From Alphaproteobacteria bacterium (GTDB lineage Bacteria > Pseudomonadota > Alphaproteobacteria > Rhodobacterales > Rhodobacteraceae), in assembly GCA_003694465.1 (NCBI GenBank), contig RFKM01000318.1, positions 1 through 5,409 of the forward strand: a stretch of 5,409 nucleotides of DNA, in the 5' to 3' direction. The position numbers and the translations under genes were made by a program. Below, piece by piece: positions 1-4,844 of the stretch. The notes beneath the pieces were generated by a model. That model saw nothing but the letters and a program-made list of their open reading frames with translations, was not told the DNA's origin and made no database searches. Positions within the stretch are counted from its first letter, which is position 1. Each line of letters opens with the position of its first letter.

Positions 1-41
1 GGAAACCGCCATTTCGCCACGCTTCCGCACGCATTGAGGGC

Positions 42-70
42 TTGAAAACCCGCCGCCCTTCGGTTACCTC
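42..70 (+). promoter_or_regulatory. Candidate sigma-70-type promoter for tRNA-Trp
   Basis: A TTGAAA -35 box at 42-47 (5 of 6 to TTGACA) is followed by exactly 17 bases and a weak -10 box TACCTC at 65-70. Transcription would start around 76-78, a few bases before the mature tRNA 5' end at 84. The same layout occurs before secE and nusG in this window, which supports it. The -10 match is poor, so this is a candidate only. Confidence 0.45.
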
Positions 71-83
71 AACCACCGGCCAC

Positions 84-159
84 AGGGGTATAGCTCAGCT
101 GGTAGAGCGACGGTCTCCAAAACCGTAGGTCGCGGGTTCGAACCCTGCTGCCCCTGCCA
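84..159 (+). tRNA. trnW: tRNA-Trp (anticodon CCA)
   Basis: This 76-nt tRNA decodes UGG. The full cloverleaf can be drawn by hand. The acceptor stem is 84-90 (AGGGGTA) with 149-155 (TGCCCCT), containing one T-G pair. The D stem is 93-96 with 105-108. The anticodon stem is 110-114 with 122-126, and its loop CTCCAAA carries anticodon CCA at 117-119. The T stem is 132-136 with 144-148 around TTCGAAC. The discriminator base is G156 and the CCA end is encoded at 157-159. In many proteobacteria tRNA-Trp lies directly before secE-nusG; here about 1.7 kb with two other genes separates them. The convergent permease gene ends 6 bp downstream, and I see no terminator between the two. Confidence 0.98.
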
Positions 160-165
160 CCATCT

Positions 166-1020
166 TCAGAACAGCACGTATTTGAAGCCGATCGCGCCGA
201 TGACGATCGCCATGCCGGCCTGCAGCCAGAGATTCGGCAGGCGCCTGTTCAGCTGCGGGCCGATCAGGGCCCCCAGAACCGCACCGATGACGAGGGGCAG
301 CAGCAGGCCCCAGTCGGGCCGGGCGCCGAGGTTGAGAAAATTGCTCACCGAAACCGCCAGCGACAGGAAGATCGGGATGGCCGAGGTGGCCGGGATGATG
401 TGCATCGGCATGCCGAGGACGGCGGCCATGTAGGGCACAAGGAGGAAGCCGCCGCCAACCCCGAACAGCGCCGCGGTGAACGAGATCGCCGCGCCGGCCG
501 CGATCGGGGCGAGGATCGGAACCCGGTAGCGCGTGCCGCCGTAGTCGAAGCACATGCAGCCCAGTTTCAGCACCTTGTGGGTCACGGCGCCGGAAAAGGC
601 CTGCATGGGTTCCGCGCTTCCGGCCCGCCGTGCCCGCAGATGCCGCAGAACCTTCCAGCCGATCTGGGCGGCGATGGCGAGGGTCAGAACCCCGAACAGC
701 GGGCGGAAGGTCGCCATGTCGGAGAGGAAATGCGCCGAGACGGTGCTCCCGGCCCAAGCCCCGGCCATGCCGCCCAGACCAAGGAGCAGCCCGAGCGCCG
801 GCACCACCGCGCCGCGACGCAGATATCCGGGCACGAAGGTCAGGGCGGTGGCAAGAACGACGATCTGCGTCATCGGCTTGACGGCGTTCGGGTCGGCCAT
901 GCCGAACAGCGTGATCAGCCCGAAAGACGTGAGAATGCCGCCTGCCGCGCCGATCGCCGAAAAGACCAGCCCCACCACCAAGCCCCAGCCCAGAACCACG
1001 ATGAGTGCCGTGACCGTCAT
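166..1020 (-). CDS. TauE/SafE-family sulfite exporter-like membrane permease
   Basis: This 284-residue polytopic inner-membrane protein belongs to the TauE/SafE family (PF01925, formerly DUF81), whose members are proposed to move sulfite, sulfoacetate or other organosulfur anions. The sequence is a tandem of two hydrophobic halves. The first has FSAIGAAGG near residues 20-28; the second has the family-typical FGVGGGFLLVP at 186-196. A basic linker (about 124-165, with HLRARR) separates them. I estimate about eight membrane segments, roughly 3-26, 28-41, 50-64, 71-93, 104-123, 167-203, 209-229 and 236-283, where the last stretches may hold more than one. The C-terminal GAVLGALIGPQLNRRLP (246-262) also fits the family. 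The frame is open further upstream, but the ATG at 1020 is chosen because GGAGG sits 7 nt before it and hydrophobicity starts there. The gene runs opposite to its neighbours and converges on tRNA-Trp. The true substrate cannot be read from the sequence; no sulfur-metabolism gene is adjacent. Confidence 0.9.
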   Translation of the reverse strand: MTVTALIVVLGWGLVVGLVFSAIGAAGGILTSFGLITLFGMADPNAVKPMTQIVVLATALTFVPGYLRRGAVVPALGLLLGLGGMAGAWAGSTVSAHFLSDMATFRPLFGVLTLAIAAQIGWKVLRHLRARRAGSAEPMQAFSGAVTHKVLKLGCMCFDYGGTRYRVPILAPIAAGAAISFTAALFGVGGGFLLVPYMAAVLGMPMHIIPATSAIPIFLSLAVSVSNFLNLGARPDWGLLLPLVIGAVLGALIGPQLNRRLPNLWLQAGMAIVIGAIGFKYVLF

Positions 1021-1027
1021 ATTCATT

Positions 1028-1032
1028 CCTCC
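1028..1032 (-). promoter_or_regulatory. Ribosome binding site that sets the permease start
   Basis: On the - strand GGAGG is followed by AATGAAT and then ATG (1020-1018), a 7-nt spacing. A competing in-frame ATG at 1026-1024 lies only 1 nt from GGAGG, too close for normal initiation. The downstream ATG is therefore preferred, giving a protein that begins MTVTALIVVL. Confidence 0.75.
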
Positions 1033-1232
1033 GCATGTATACTTTCCATCTAGGCCGGCACCCGGGGCTTGGCCAGACGCCGATTGCCGCAGCGCTCTGC
1101 CCGCGCCACGCGATTTCCCGGCGAATGCCCGAAAAGAGCCATGATTTTCAGGCACCGGATGGGGATGAAGCCAATTTGAACATTGCGACAGGGGCGGTCG
1201 GATTGTGGGCCGTCGGGTATCGAGGAGTTGAA

Positions 1233-1757
1233 ATGAACCAGCAATTGCTTTCGCTTTTCATTCTGGGTGAAACCGCGATCATGGCCGCGGTCGGGGTGCG
1301 CAGGGCTCTGGCATGGCATCGCCGCCGGACGGGGGCGGCGCGCGATGAAGGGCATGCAGGCGCCACGGCAGACGCTGCACCGAAGGCCGGGCCGGTTCGT
1401 CACCACCCTGATCTGCCCGCCGGCGTGCGGCCGGAATCGCCTCTTGGCCGGATCCTGCTGCGCGACGGAACGACGGCGCGGCGGGGCAAGGCCGAAGTCC
1501 GGCCAGTGGCGGCCCGCAAGGACGTGACCGAGACACCCGCCCCGCAGGGCCGAAGCTCGCTGCTCGAGATCGGCTATCTTTCGCGCCTCATCGCCGCGAT
1601 GCTTTTTGTCGGCGCCATTGCCTATGACCCGCAGGCGGGGCTCGCGGTTCTCAAGGTGGGCCTGCCGGCCGTCGCCGTGATCGTGGGCGCCGATGTCCTG
1701 CGCAAGGCCGTGGCCCGGCGCGGCGGTGCAGAGCTTGAAGGGCGGGCGTCGGCCTGA
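1233..1757 (+). CDS. Hypothetical protein with terminal hydrophobic segments
   Basis: I do not recognise this 174-residue protein. The start ATG at 1233 has a good Shine-Dalgarno sequence, GAGGAG at 1222-1227, 5 nt upstream. An upstream in-frame extension to 1035 lacks these signals and overlaps the permease control region. Residues 4-22 are hydrophobic and could be an N-terminal anchor. Residues about 25-110 are polar, rich in Arg, Ala, Pro and Gly, and look low-complexity and probably disordered. Residues 116-133 and 137-156 are two further hydrophobic stretches, the first containing YLSRLIAAMLFVGAIAY (115-131). The C-terminus is basic, then Gly/Ala-rich. This suggests a small inner-membrane protein with a soluble linker. 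It is divergent from the permease and lies 88 bp before secE. I found no convincing promoter in the 212-bp divergent region. The hydrophobic/polar patterning and ribosome site favour a real gene, but conservation is untested. Confidence 0.65.
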   Translation: MNQQLLSLFILGETAIMAAVGVRRALAWHRRRTGAARDEGHAGATADAAPKAGPVRHHPDLPAGVRPESPLGRILLRDGTTARRGKAEVRPVAARKDVTETPAPQGRSSLLEIGYLSRLIAAMLFVGAIAYDPQAGLAVLKVGLPAVAVIVGADVLRKAVARRGGAELEGRASA

Positions 1758-1786
1758 AAACGCCCCTTCGGTGCGTGGCAAGAGCC

Positions 1787-1802
1787 GGCCTTGAAAAAGG
1801 CC
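1787..1802 (+). other. Perfect hairpin GGCCTT-GAAA-AAGGCC over the secE -35 box
   Basis: A 6-bp perfect stem closes on a GAAA tetraloop, 29 bases after the stop of the preceding gene. The loop and 3' end of the left arm form the TTGAAA -35 box of the candidate secE promoter. In RNA read through from upstream it would be a stable hairpin, but no T-run follows, so it is at best a weak or Rho-assisted end for the hypothetical gene. As DNA it is an inverted repeat that could be an operator. Its role is unknown. Confidence 0.4.
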
Positions 1803-1819
1803 CGCGCTTTGCGTATGTG
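1791..1819 (+). promoter_or_regulatory. Candidate promoter for secE
   Basis: A TTGAAA -35 box at 1791-1796, a 17-base spacer and a TATGTG -10 box at 1814-1819 predict a transcript start near 1826, about 20 bases before the secE ATG. The 11 bases GCGTATGTGCC around the -10 box (1811-1821) occur again at the candidate rplK promoter (4238-4248). Confidence 0.55.
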
Positions 1820-1845
1820 CCGGGCAACCCTTGAAAGGCAGGACC

Positions 1846-2043
1846 ATGGCGAAAACGAATCCGTTCCAGTTCATCCAGCAGGTGCGCTCCGAGGTCTCGA
1901 AGGTCGTCTGGCCGACGCGCCGCGAACTGGTGCTGACCACCGGCATGGTTCTGGCCATGGCCGGGCTGATGGCGCTTCTGTTCTCGCTGGTCGATCTGGT
2001 GATCCGCCTCGGGCTGACCGGGATTCTCAACGCGTTCAACTGA
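1846..2043 (+). CDS. secE: Preprotein translocase subunit SecE
   Basis: SecE is the small essential subunit that clamps SecY in the SecYEG channel of the inner membrane, through which unfolded proteins are exported or inserted. The 65-residue length matches the short single-span form found in most bacteria (the E. coli protein has three spans). The family signature is visible: an amphipathic N-terminal helix FIQQVRSEVSKVVWPTRREL (9-28) with the conserved VxWPTRxE core, then one transmembrane segment at about 31-54. The ATG at 1846 is preferred over an in-frame TTG at 1831 because AAGG at 1835-1838 lies 7 nt before it and MAKTNPFQF is a typical alphaproteobacterial beginning. secE precedes nusG as in most bacteria, but 192 bp separates them here instead of the usual short gap. 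Expression is probably from the promoter at 1791-1819. Confidence 0.97.
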   Translation: MAKTNPFQFIQQVRSEVSKVVWPTRRELVLTTGMVLAMAGLMALLFSLVDLVIRLGLTGILNAFN

Positions 2044-2071
2044 GCGCGACGGCGCCCTCTCCCCCTTGCCC

Positions 2072-2100
2072 TTGAAACCTGCCGGCATCGGGGCTATTCC
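2072..2100 (+). promoter_or_regulatory. Candidate promoter for nusG
   Basis: CTTGAAA supplies a TTGAAA -35 box at 2072-2077. A 17-base spacer leads to TATTCC at 2095-2100 as a weak -10 box. Transcription would begin near 2107, giving a nusG leader of about 130 nt that contains the terminator-like hairpin at 2118-2144. The layout is identical to the secE and tRNA-Trp promoter candidates. If the hairpin terminates efficiently, this promoter would yield only a short RNA unless termination is relieved. Confidence 0.45.
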
Positions 2101-2117
2101 CGGCACAAACAAGAGCG

Positions 2118-2156
2118 GGCGCGCAATGATTCGAGTTGCGCGCCGGTTTTGTGTTT
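2118..2156 (+). terminator. Intrinsic terminator-like hairpin between secE and nusG (possible attenuator)
   Basis: A perfect 9-bp stem, GGCGCGCAA (2118-2126) with TTGCGCGCC (2136-2144), encloses a 9-base loop and is followed by GGTTTTGTGTTT (2145-2156), a T-rich tail. That is the shape of a Rho-independent terminator and could end the secE transcript. The right arm can instead pair downstream: CGCGCCGG (2139-2146) is perfectly complementary to CCGGCGCG (2161-2168), so the two folds exclude each other. Because a candidate nusG promoter lies upstream, the hairpin may act as an attenuator in the nusG leader. Two further small hairpins follow, 2165-2169 with 2174-2178 and 2196-2201 with 2208-2213, the latter shortly before the nusG ribosome site. 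Confidence 0.6.
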
Positions 2157-2235
2157 CGGGCCGGCGCGGCGGGCCGCGAACTGAAACGGGACCATTCGGC
2201 GCAGTGTCGCCGACGATAGACGAGGCTGTGACGAA

Positions 2236-2769
2236 ATGGCGAAACGGTGGTATTCGGTGAGCGTGCTCTCGAACTTCGAGAAGAAGATTGCCGAACAGAT
2301 CAGGCAGGCCGTGGCCGAAAAGGGGCTCGAGGACGAGATCGACGAGGTTCTGGTTCCCACCGAAGAGGTCATCGAGGTTCGTCGCGGCAAGAAGGTCACG
2401 ACGGAGCGGCGCTTCATGCCCGGCTACGTGCTGGTGCACATGGAGATGACCGACCGCGGCTATCACCTCATCAACAGCATCAACCGGGTGACCGGGTTCC
2501 TTGGCCCGCAGGGCAAGCCGATGCCGATGCGCGACGAAGAGGTGAACCAGATCCTCAATCGCGTCGAGGAAAATGCCGAGGCGCCGCGCACGCTCATCTC
2601 TTTCGAGGTTGGCGAGAAGGTTTCGGTGTCCGACGGGCCGTTCGAAGGGTTCGACGGCATGCTCGAGGAAGTCGACGAGGAAAACCAGCGCCTGAAGGTG
2701 TCGGTTTCGATCTTCGGGCGGGCAACGCCGGTGGAACTCGAATACGCCCAGGTCAGCAAACAGGGCTGA
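2236..2769 (+). CDS. nusG: Transcription termination/antitermination factor NusG
   Basis: NusG binds the clamp of elongating RNA polymerase through its N-terminal domain. Through its C-terminal domain it contacts either Rho, promoting termination, or ribosomal protein S10, coupling transcription to translation. The 177-residue length is normal for the compact proteobacterial form (E. coli 181). The NGN domain spans about 4-110, with the conserved RWYSV start (4-8) and [10 protein letters not shown] (58-67). The KOW domain spans about 123-175, with the motif [11 protein letters not shown] (131-141) and the nearly invariant [13 protein letters not shown] (156-168). The ATG at 2236 has GAGG at 2222-2225, 10 nt upstream, a slightly long spacing, and MAKRWYSV matches family N-termini. 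The usual downstream neighbour rplK is displaced by a gene on the opposite strand, so nusG probably ends its own transcript. Its leader is strongly structured. Confidence 0.98.
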   Translation: MAKRWYSVSVLSNFEKKIAEQIRQAVAEKGLEDEIDEVLVPTEEVIEVRRGKKVTTERRFMPGYVLVHMEMTDRGYHLINSINRVTGFLGPQGKPMPMRDEEVNQILNRVEENAEAPRTLISFEVGEKVSVSDGPFEGFDGMLEEVDEENQRLKVSVSIFGRATPVELEYAQVSKQG

Positions 2770-2771
2770 GC

Positions 2772-2796
2772 GAGCCTCGCCCTTGCCGGGCGGCTC
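2772..2796 (+). terminator. Possible terminator hairpin after nusG
   Basis: The stem GAGCC (2772-2776) with GGCTC (2792-2796) continues, after a 2-base bulge, as GCCC (2779-2782) with GGGC (2788-2791) around the loop TTGCC. It begins 3 bases after the nusG stop, in the gap between two converging genes, where a terminator is expected. No T-run follows, so termination may be weak or Rho-dependent. The rest of the gap, 2797-2924, holds only short imperfect hairpins and no clear terminator for the - strand gene. Confidence 0.4.
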
Positions 2797-2924
2797 AACG
2801 CTCCAGCGCGCCTTTCCCGGGCATGATCCTGTCGCGGAATTTTGCGATTCGCGCACGCCTCGTTTTCGGTTTCCGGGCACTTGCGATGTTTACCGCATAG
2901 CTGTTGCGGCGCCCGATGGCGCGC

Positions 2925-4133
2925 TCAGCCACGGCACCCGAGCGACGGCGCGAAATGCTCCAGCCAGACCTTTTCAAGCGCCGCGTTGCGCGCGGCACCG
3001 GCGTCGATGGCGCGTTGCAAATCGCCCGGCCCCGGCAATTCACTATCTTCTGCGATCGCGCGGATGCGCAGGGTATACCAGGCCGTGATCCCTCCCGGCG
3101 GCGCTTTCGCGAAGCGTGGGAACTCCGGCGCCGGCATCTGGCCCGCCCGCCAGAGATCGGGCAGGGACGGCTCCAGAACCAACGCGCGGGCAAGCCCGAC
3201 AACATCGCACGCTCCACTGGCCAGGGCCGCCTCGGCCTGCGCGCGGGTCTTGATGCCGCCGGTGAGCATCAGGGGCTTTGTCGTCACTGCCCGGGCACGC
3301 CGGGCAAAGTCGATAAAATACGGGCCGTGGCCGGCGCCGTCGGAGGCAGCCCGGGCGCCCGGAAAATATGTGCCGCCGCTGATGTCGATCAGGTCGATCG
3401 AGGTCTGGTCGAGTTGCCGCACCACCTTGAGCGCATCCGCCTCGCTCAGCCCGCCTTCGAGCTGATCGGAGGAATTGAGCTTCACGGCGATGGGGAAGGT
3501 CGGCCCGACGGCGGCGCGGACGGCCTCGACGCTTTCCAGCAGGAGGCGCATGCGGCGCTCGATCGGCCCGCCATAGGCATCGTTTCGCATGTTGAACAGC
3601 GGCGACAGGAACTGGCTGAGCAGAAAGCCGTGCGCCGCGTGCACCTGCACCCCGCCGAAGCCGGCCTGCTGCGCCAGCCGGGCCGCGCGCGCGAATTGCG
3701 CCGGGATCTCGCGGATTTCGTCCAGCGTCAGGGCGGCGCACTGCAACCCCGGCAGATCGAGCGCGCTCGGACCCTTGGGGGCGCTGGTGGGCGGGTAAGC
3801 CAGGGCGCCCGCATGCCCCAGTTGCACCCACAGCGCCGCGCCATGCGCGCCGCCGCGCCGGGCAACGGCGCGAAACCGCTCGAGATCGGCCGTTTCGTCG
3901 AGCACGAGATTGCCGGGGTTCTCGGGATAGAGCGGGCTTGCCTGCACCTCTCCGACGATCGAAACCGCCACCCCGCCATCCGCCCACCGCTCATAGAGCC
4001 TCAGCTGCGGCGCGGTCGGATGGCCCGTGCCATCGCCGAGAGTATCGGACATGGCCGATTTCGCGATCCGGTTTTTCAAGACCGCACCGCAAGGCAGGGT
4101 CAGGGACTCGGACAGGGGGGTGTCTGCTTGCAA
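2925..4133 (-). CDS. NADH:flavin oxidoreductase, Old Yellow Enzyme family
   Basis: A 402-residue cytoplasmic FMN enzyme predicted to reduce activated C=C bonds (enones, related electrophiles) using NAD(P)H; family PF00724/COG1902. It is a single TIM barrel without the FAD/NAD domain of 2,4-dienoyl-CoA reductase. Landmarks: NRIAKSAMS (21-29) at the first FMN strand; QLGHAG (104-109); the HAAHGFLLSQFLSP block (165-178), in which H165 and H168 match the His pair that binds the substrate oxygen; RNDAYGG (183-189); VKLN (217-220); and the FMN-phosphate loops TGGIKTR (291-297) and VGLARALVLEP (312-322). Aligned by eye to YqjM-type enzymes, the flavin-tuning Cys and nearby Tyr are Ser29 and Thr31, so it is not a classical YqjM type. 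The C-terminus beyond about 330 is an extension of unknown role. The start is TTG at 4133, fixed by GCAGGAG 7 nt upstream. It lies antisense between nusG and rplK. The physiological substrate is unknown. Confidence 0.92.
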   Translation of the reverse strand: MQADTPLSESLTLPCGAVLKNRIAKSAMSDTLGDGTGHPTAPQLRLYERWADGGVAVSIVGEVQASPLYPENPGNLVLDETADLERFRAVARRGGAHGAALWVQLGHAGALAYPPTSAPKGPSALDLPGLQCAALTLDEIREIPAQFARAARLAQQAGFGGVQVHAAHGFLLSQFLSPLFNMRNDAYGGPIERRMRLLLESVEAVRAAVGPTFPIAVKLNSSDQLEGGLSEADALKVVRQLDQTSIDLIDISGGTYFPGARAASDGAGHGPYFIDFARRARAVTTKPLMLTGGIKTRAQAEAALASGACDVVGLARALVLEPSLPDLWRAGQMPAPEFPRFAKAPPGGITAWYTLRIRAIAEDSELPGPGDLQRAIDAGAARNAALEKVWLEHFAPSLGCRG

Positions 4134-4140
4134 TCCGGTG

Positions 4141-4147
4141 CTCCTGC
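4141..4147 (-). promoter_or_regulatory. Ribosome binding site for a TTG start (flavin oxidoreductase)
   Basis: Read on the - strand, GCAGGAG is followed by CACCGGA (7 nt) and TTG at 4133-4131. The next in-frame ATG is codon 28, inside the conserved first FMN strand, and would remove needed residues. The TTG start is therefore the only sensible choice and probably lowers translation. Confidence 0.75.
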
Positions 4148-4160
4148 GGCGTTTGCACGA

Positions 4161-4189
4161 TTGGTAGCCCCCGCGCGCACCCCGGGCAA
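4161..4189 (-). promoter_or_regulatory. Candidate promoter for the flavin oxidoreductase
   Basis: On the - strand TTGCCC (4189-4184), a 17-base spacer and TACCAA (4166-4161) fit the promoter layout seen elsewhere in the window. The start would be near 4155, only a few bases before the ribosome binding site at 4147-4141, giving a short leader. Both boxes are only partial matches to consensus. Confidence 0.4.
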
Positions 4190-4217
4190 GCCGGGCGGAG
4201 GCCCGGCGCGCGCCCTC

Positions 4218-4246
4218 TTGCCAACCCGCCCTCGAGCGCGTATGTG
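4218..4246 (+). promoter_or_regulatory. Candidate promoter for rplK-rplA
   Basis: TTGCCA at 4218-4223 (5 of 6 to TTGACA), a 17-base spacer and TATGTG at 4241-4246 form the best promoter candidate in the divergent region. The -10 box and its flanks, GCGTATGTGCC (4238-4248), are identical to those at secE (1811-1821). The predicted start near 4252 leaves a leader of about 137 nt before the rplK ATG, long enough for the folded region at 4297-4368. Confidence 0.55.
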
Positions 4247-4296
4247 CCCCCCGTTCAGGGCCGTCTGTTCGCAGATTCGGGCCCCTTGAGCTTCAT

Positions 4297-4368
4297 GCGT
4301 GGGAGGCACGCCGGACGCGTCCGGCACCAGACCACGCCAACCCATGGGGCGGAACGCGTTTCGCTCCA
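4297..4368 (+). promoter_or_regulatory. Structured rplK mRNA leader: two CGCG-capped hairpins
   Basis: Outer stem GCGTGG (4297-4302) pairs with CCACGC (4332-4337) and encloses the inner hairpin GCCGGA-CGCG-TCCGGC (4310-4325), itself a perfect 16-base palindrome, with internal loops of 7 and 6 bases. A second hairpin, TGGGGCGGAA (4345-4354) with TTTCGCTCCA (4359-4368), has 10 bp including two G-T pairs and the same CGCG loop. It ends 7 bases before the rplK ribosome site AAGGAG (4376-4381). A competing local fold pairs GCGTG (4297-4301) with CACGC (4307-4311). In E. coli ribosomal protein L1 represses rplK-rplA by binding the leader of this mRNA, so this is the expected place for an L1 control element. 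That this structure binds L1 is my inference. Confidence 0.5.
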
Positions 4369-4388
4369 GTTGCAGAAGGAGAAACCAG

Positions 4389-4841
4389 ATGGCCAAGAAG
4401 GTCGCTGGCAAGATGAAGCTGCAGATCCCTGCAGGTCAGGCCAACCCGTCGCCGCCCGTGGGCCCCGCCCTCGGTCAGCGCGGCATCAACATCATGGAGT
4501 TCTGCAAGGCGTTCAACGCCAAGACGCAGGACATGGAACCGGGCGCGCCCTGCCCGACCGAGATCACCTATTATCAGGACAAGTCGTTCACCATGAACAT
4601 CAAGACGCCGCCGGCGTCTTACTACCTGAAAAAGGCGGCGGGTCTTAAGCCGGTGGGCAAGCGCAACCGTCCGCGCGGCGCCGAGAAGCCGGGCCGCGAG
4701 GTTGTCGCCACCGTCACTGCCAAGCAGGTGCGCGAGATCGCGGAAGCGAAGATGAAGGATCTCAACGCGACCGATATCGAAGGCGCGATGAAGATCATCC
4801 TGGGCTCGGCCCGGTCGATGGGTATCGAGGTGAAAGGGTAA
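4389..4841 (+). CDS. rplK: 50S ribosomal protein L11
   Basis: L11 sits at the base of the 50S stalk on the GTPase-associated region of 23S rRNA. It takes part in factor binding and in the stringent response through RelA, and is a target of thiopeptides. The 150-residue protein has the N-terminal domain (about 8-72), including the proline-rich hinge [12 protein letters not shown] (19-30) and [15 protein letters not shown] (32-46), and the rRNA-binding C-terminal domain (about 75-150) ending in [10 protein letters not shown]. Compared with the roughly 142-residue E. coli protein, extra basic residues occur around 86-104 ([11 protein letters not shown] region). The ATG at 4389 has AAGGAG 7 nt upstream; an in-frame extension to 4299 would be translated leader and lacks a ribosome site. 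rplA starts 3 bases after the stop, so the two are co-transcribed. Confidence 0.98.
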   Translation: MAKKVAGKMKLQIPAGQANPSPPVGPALGQRGINIMEFCKAFNAKTQDMEPGAPCPTEITYYQDKSFTMNIKTPPASYYLKKAAGLKPVGKRNRPRGAEKPGREVVATVTAKQVREIAEAKMKDLNATDIEGAMKIILGSARSMGIEVKG

Positions 4842-4844
4842 GTC

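Noticed and set aside
1044..1072. A permease promoter on the - strand (TGGCCA, 17 bases, TAGATG)
   Set aside because: It lacks the TTG core found at all other candidates here and both boxes match poorly; the promoter of this gene remains unlocated.
1021..1155. N-terminal extension of the permease to 1155
   Set aside because: The added residues are polar and unlike the family; GGAGG with proper spacing marks the ATG at 1020.
1035..1232. N-terminal extension of the hypothetical protein to 1035
   Set aside because: It would run through the permease promoter region, lacks a ribosome site and adds no recognisable sequence; ATG 1233 has GAGGAG upstream.
2126..2260. A 44-codon leader ORF (MIRVARRFCV...) overlapping the nusG start
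   Set aside because: Its start lies inside the left arm of the terminator-like hairpin, ribosome site AAGAG at 2111-2115 is poor, and there is no run of regulatory codons. It cannot be excluded but is not supported.
1651..2880. A 409-codon open frame on the - strand across secE and nusG
   Set aside because: It covers two clear housekeeping genes in antisense, shows no family motif and is Arg/His/Pro-rich, as is typical of shadow frames in high-GC DNA.
2904..4289. A 461-codon open frame on the + strand, longer than the oxidoreductase it overlaps
   Set aside because: All Old Yellow Enzyme motifs and a matching ribosome site are on the - strand; the + strand product is Arg/Ala/Gly-rich without recognisable domains.
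4295..4648. An ATG in the rplK leader as the start of an upstream peptide
   Set aside because: No ribosome site precedes it and its frame runs far into rplK instead of giving a short leader peptide.
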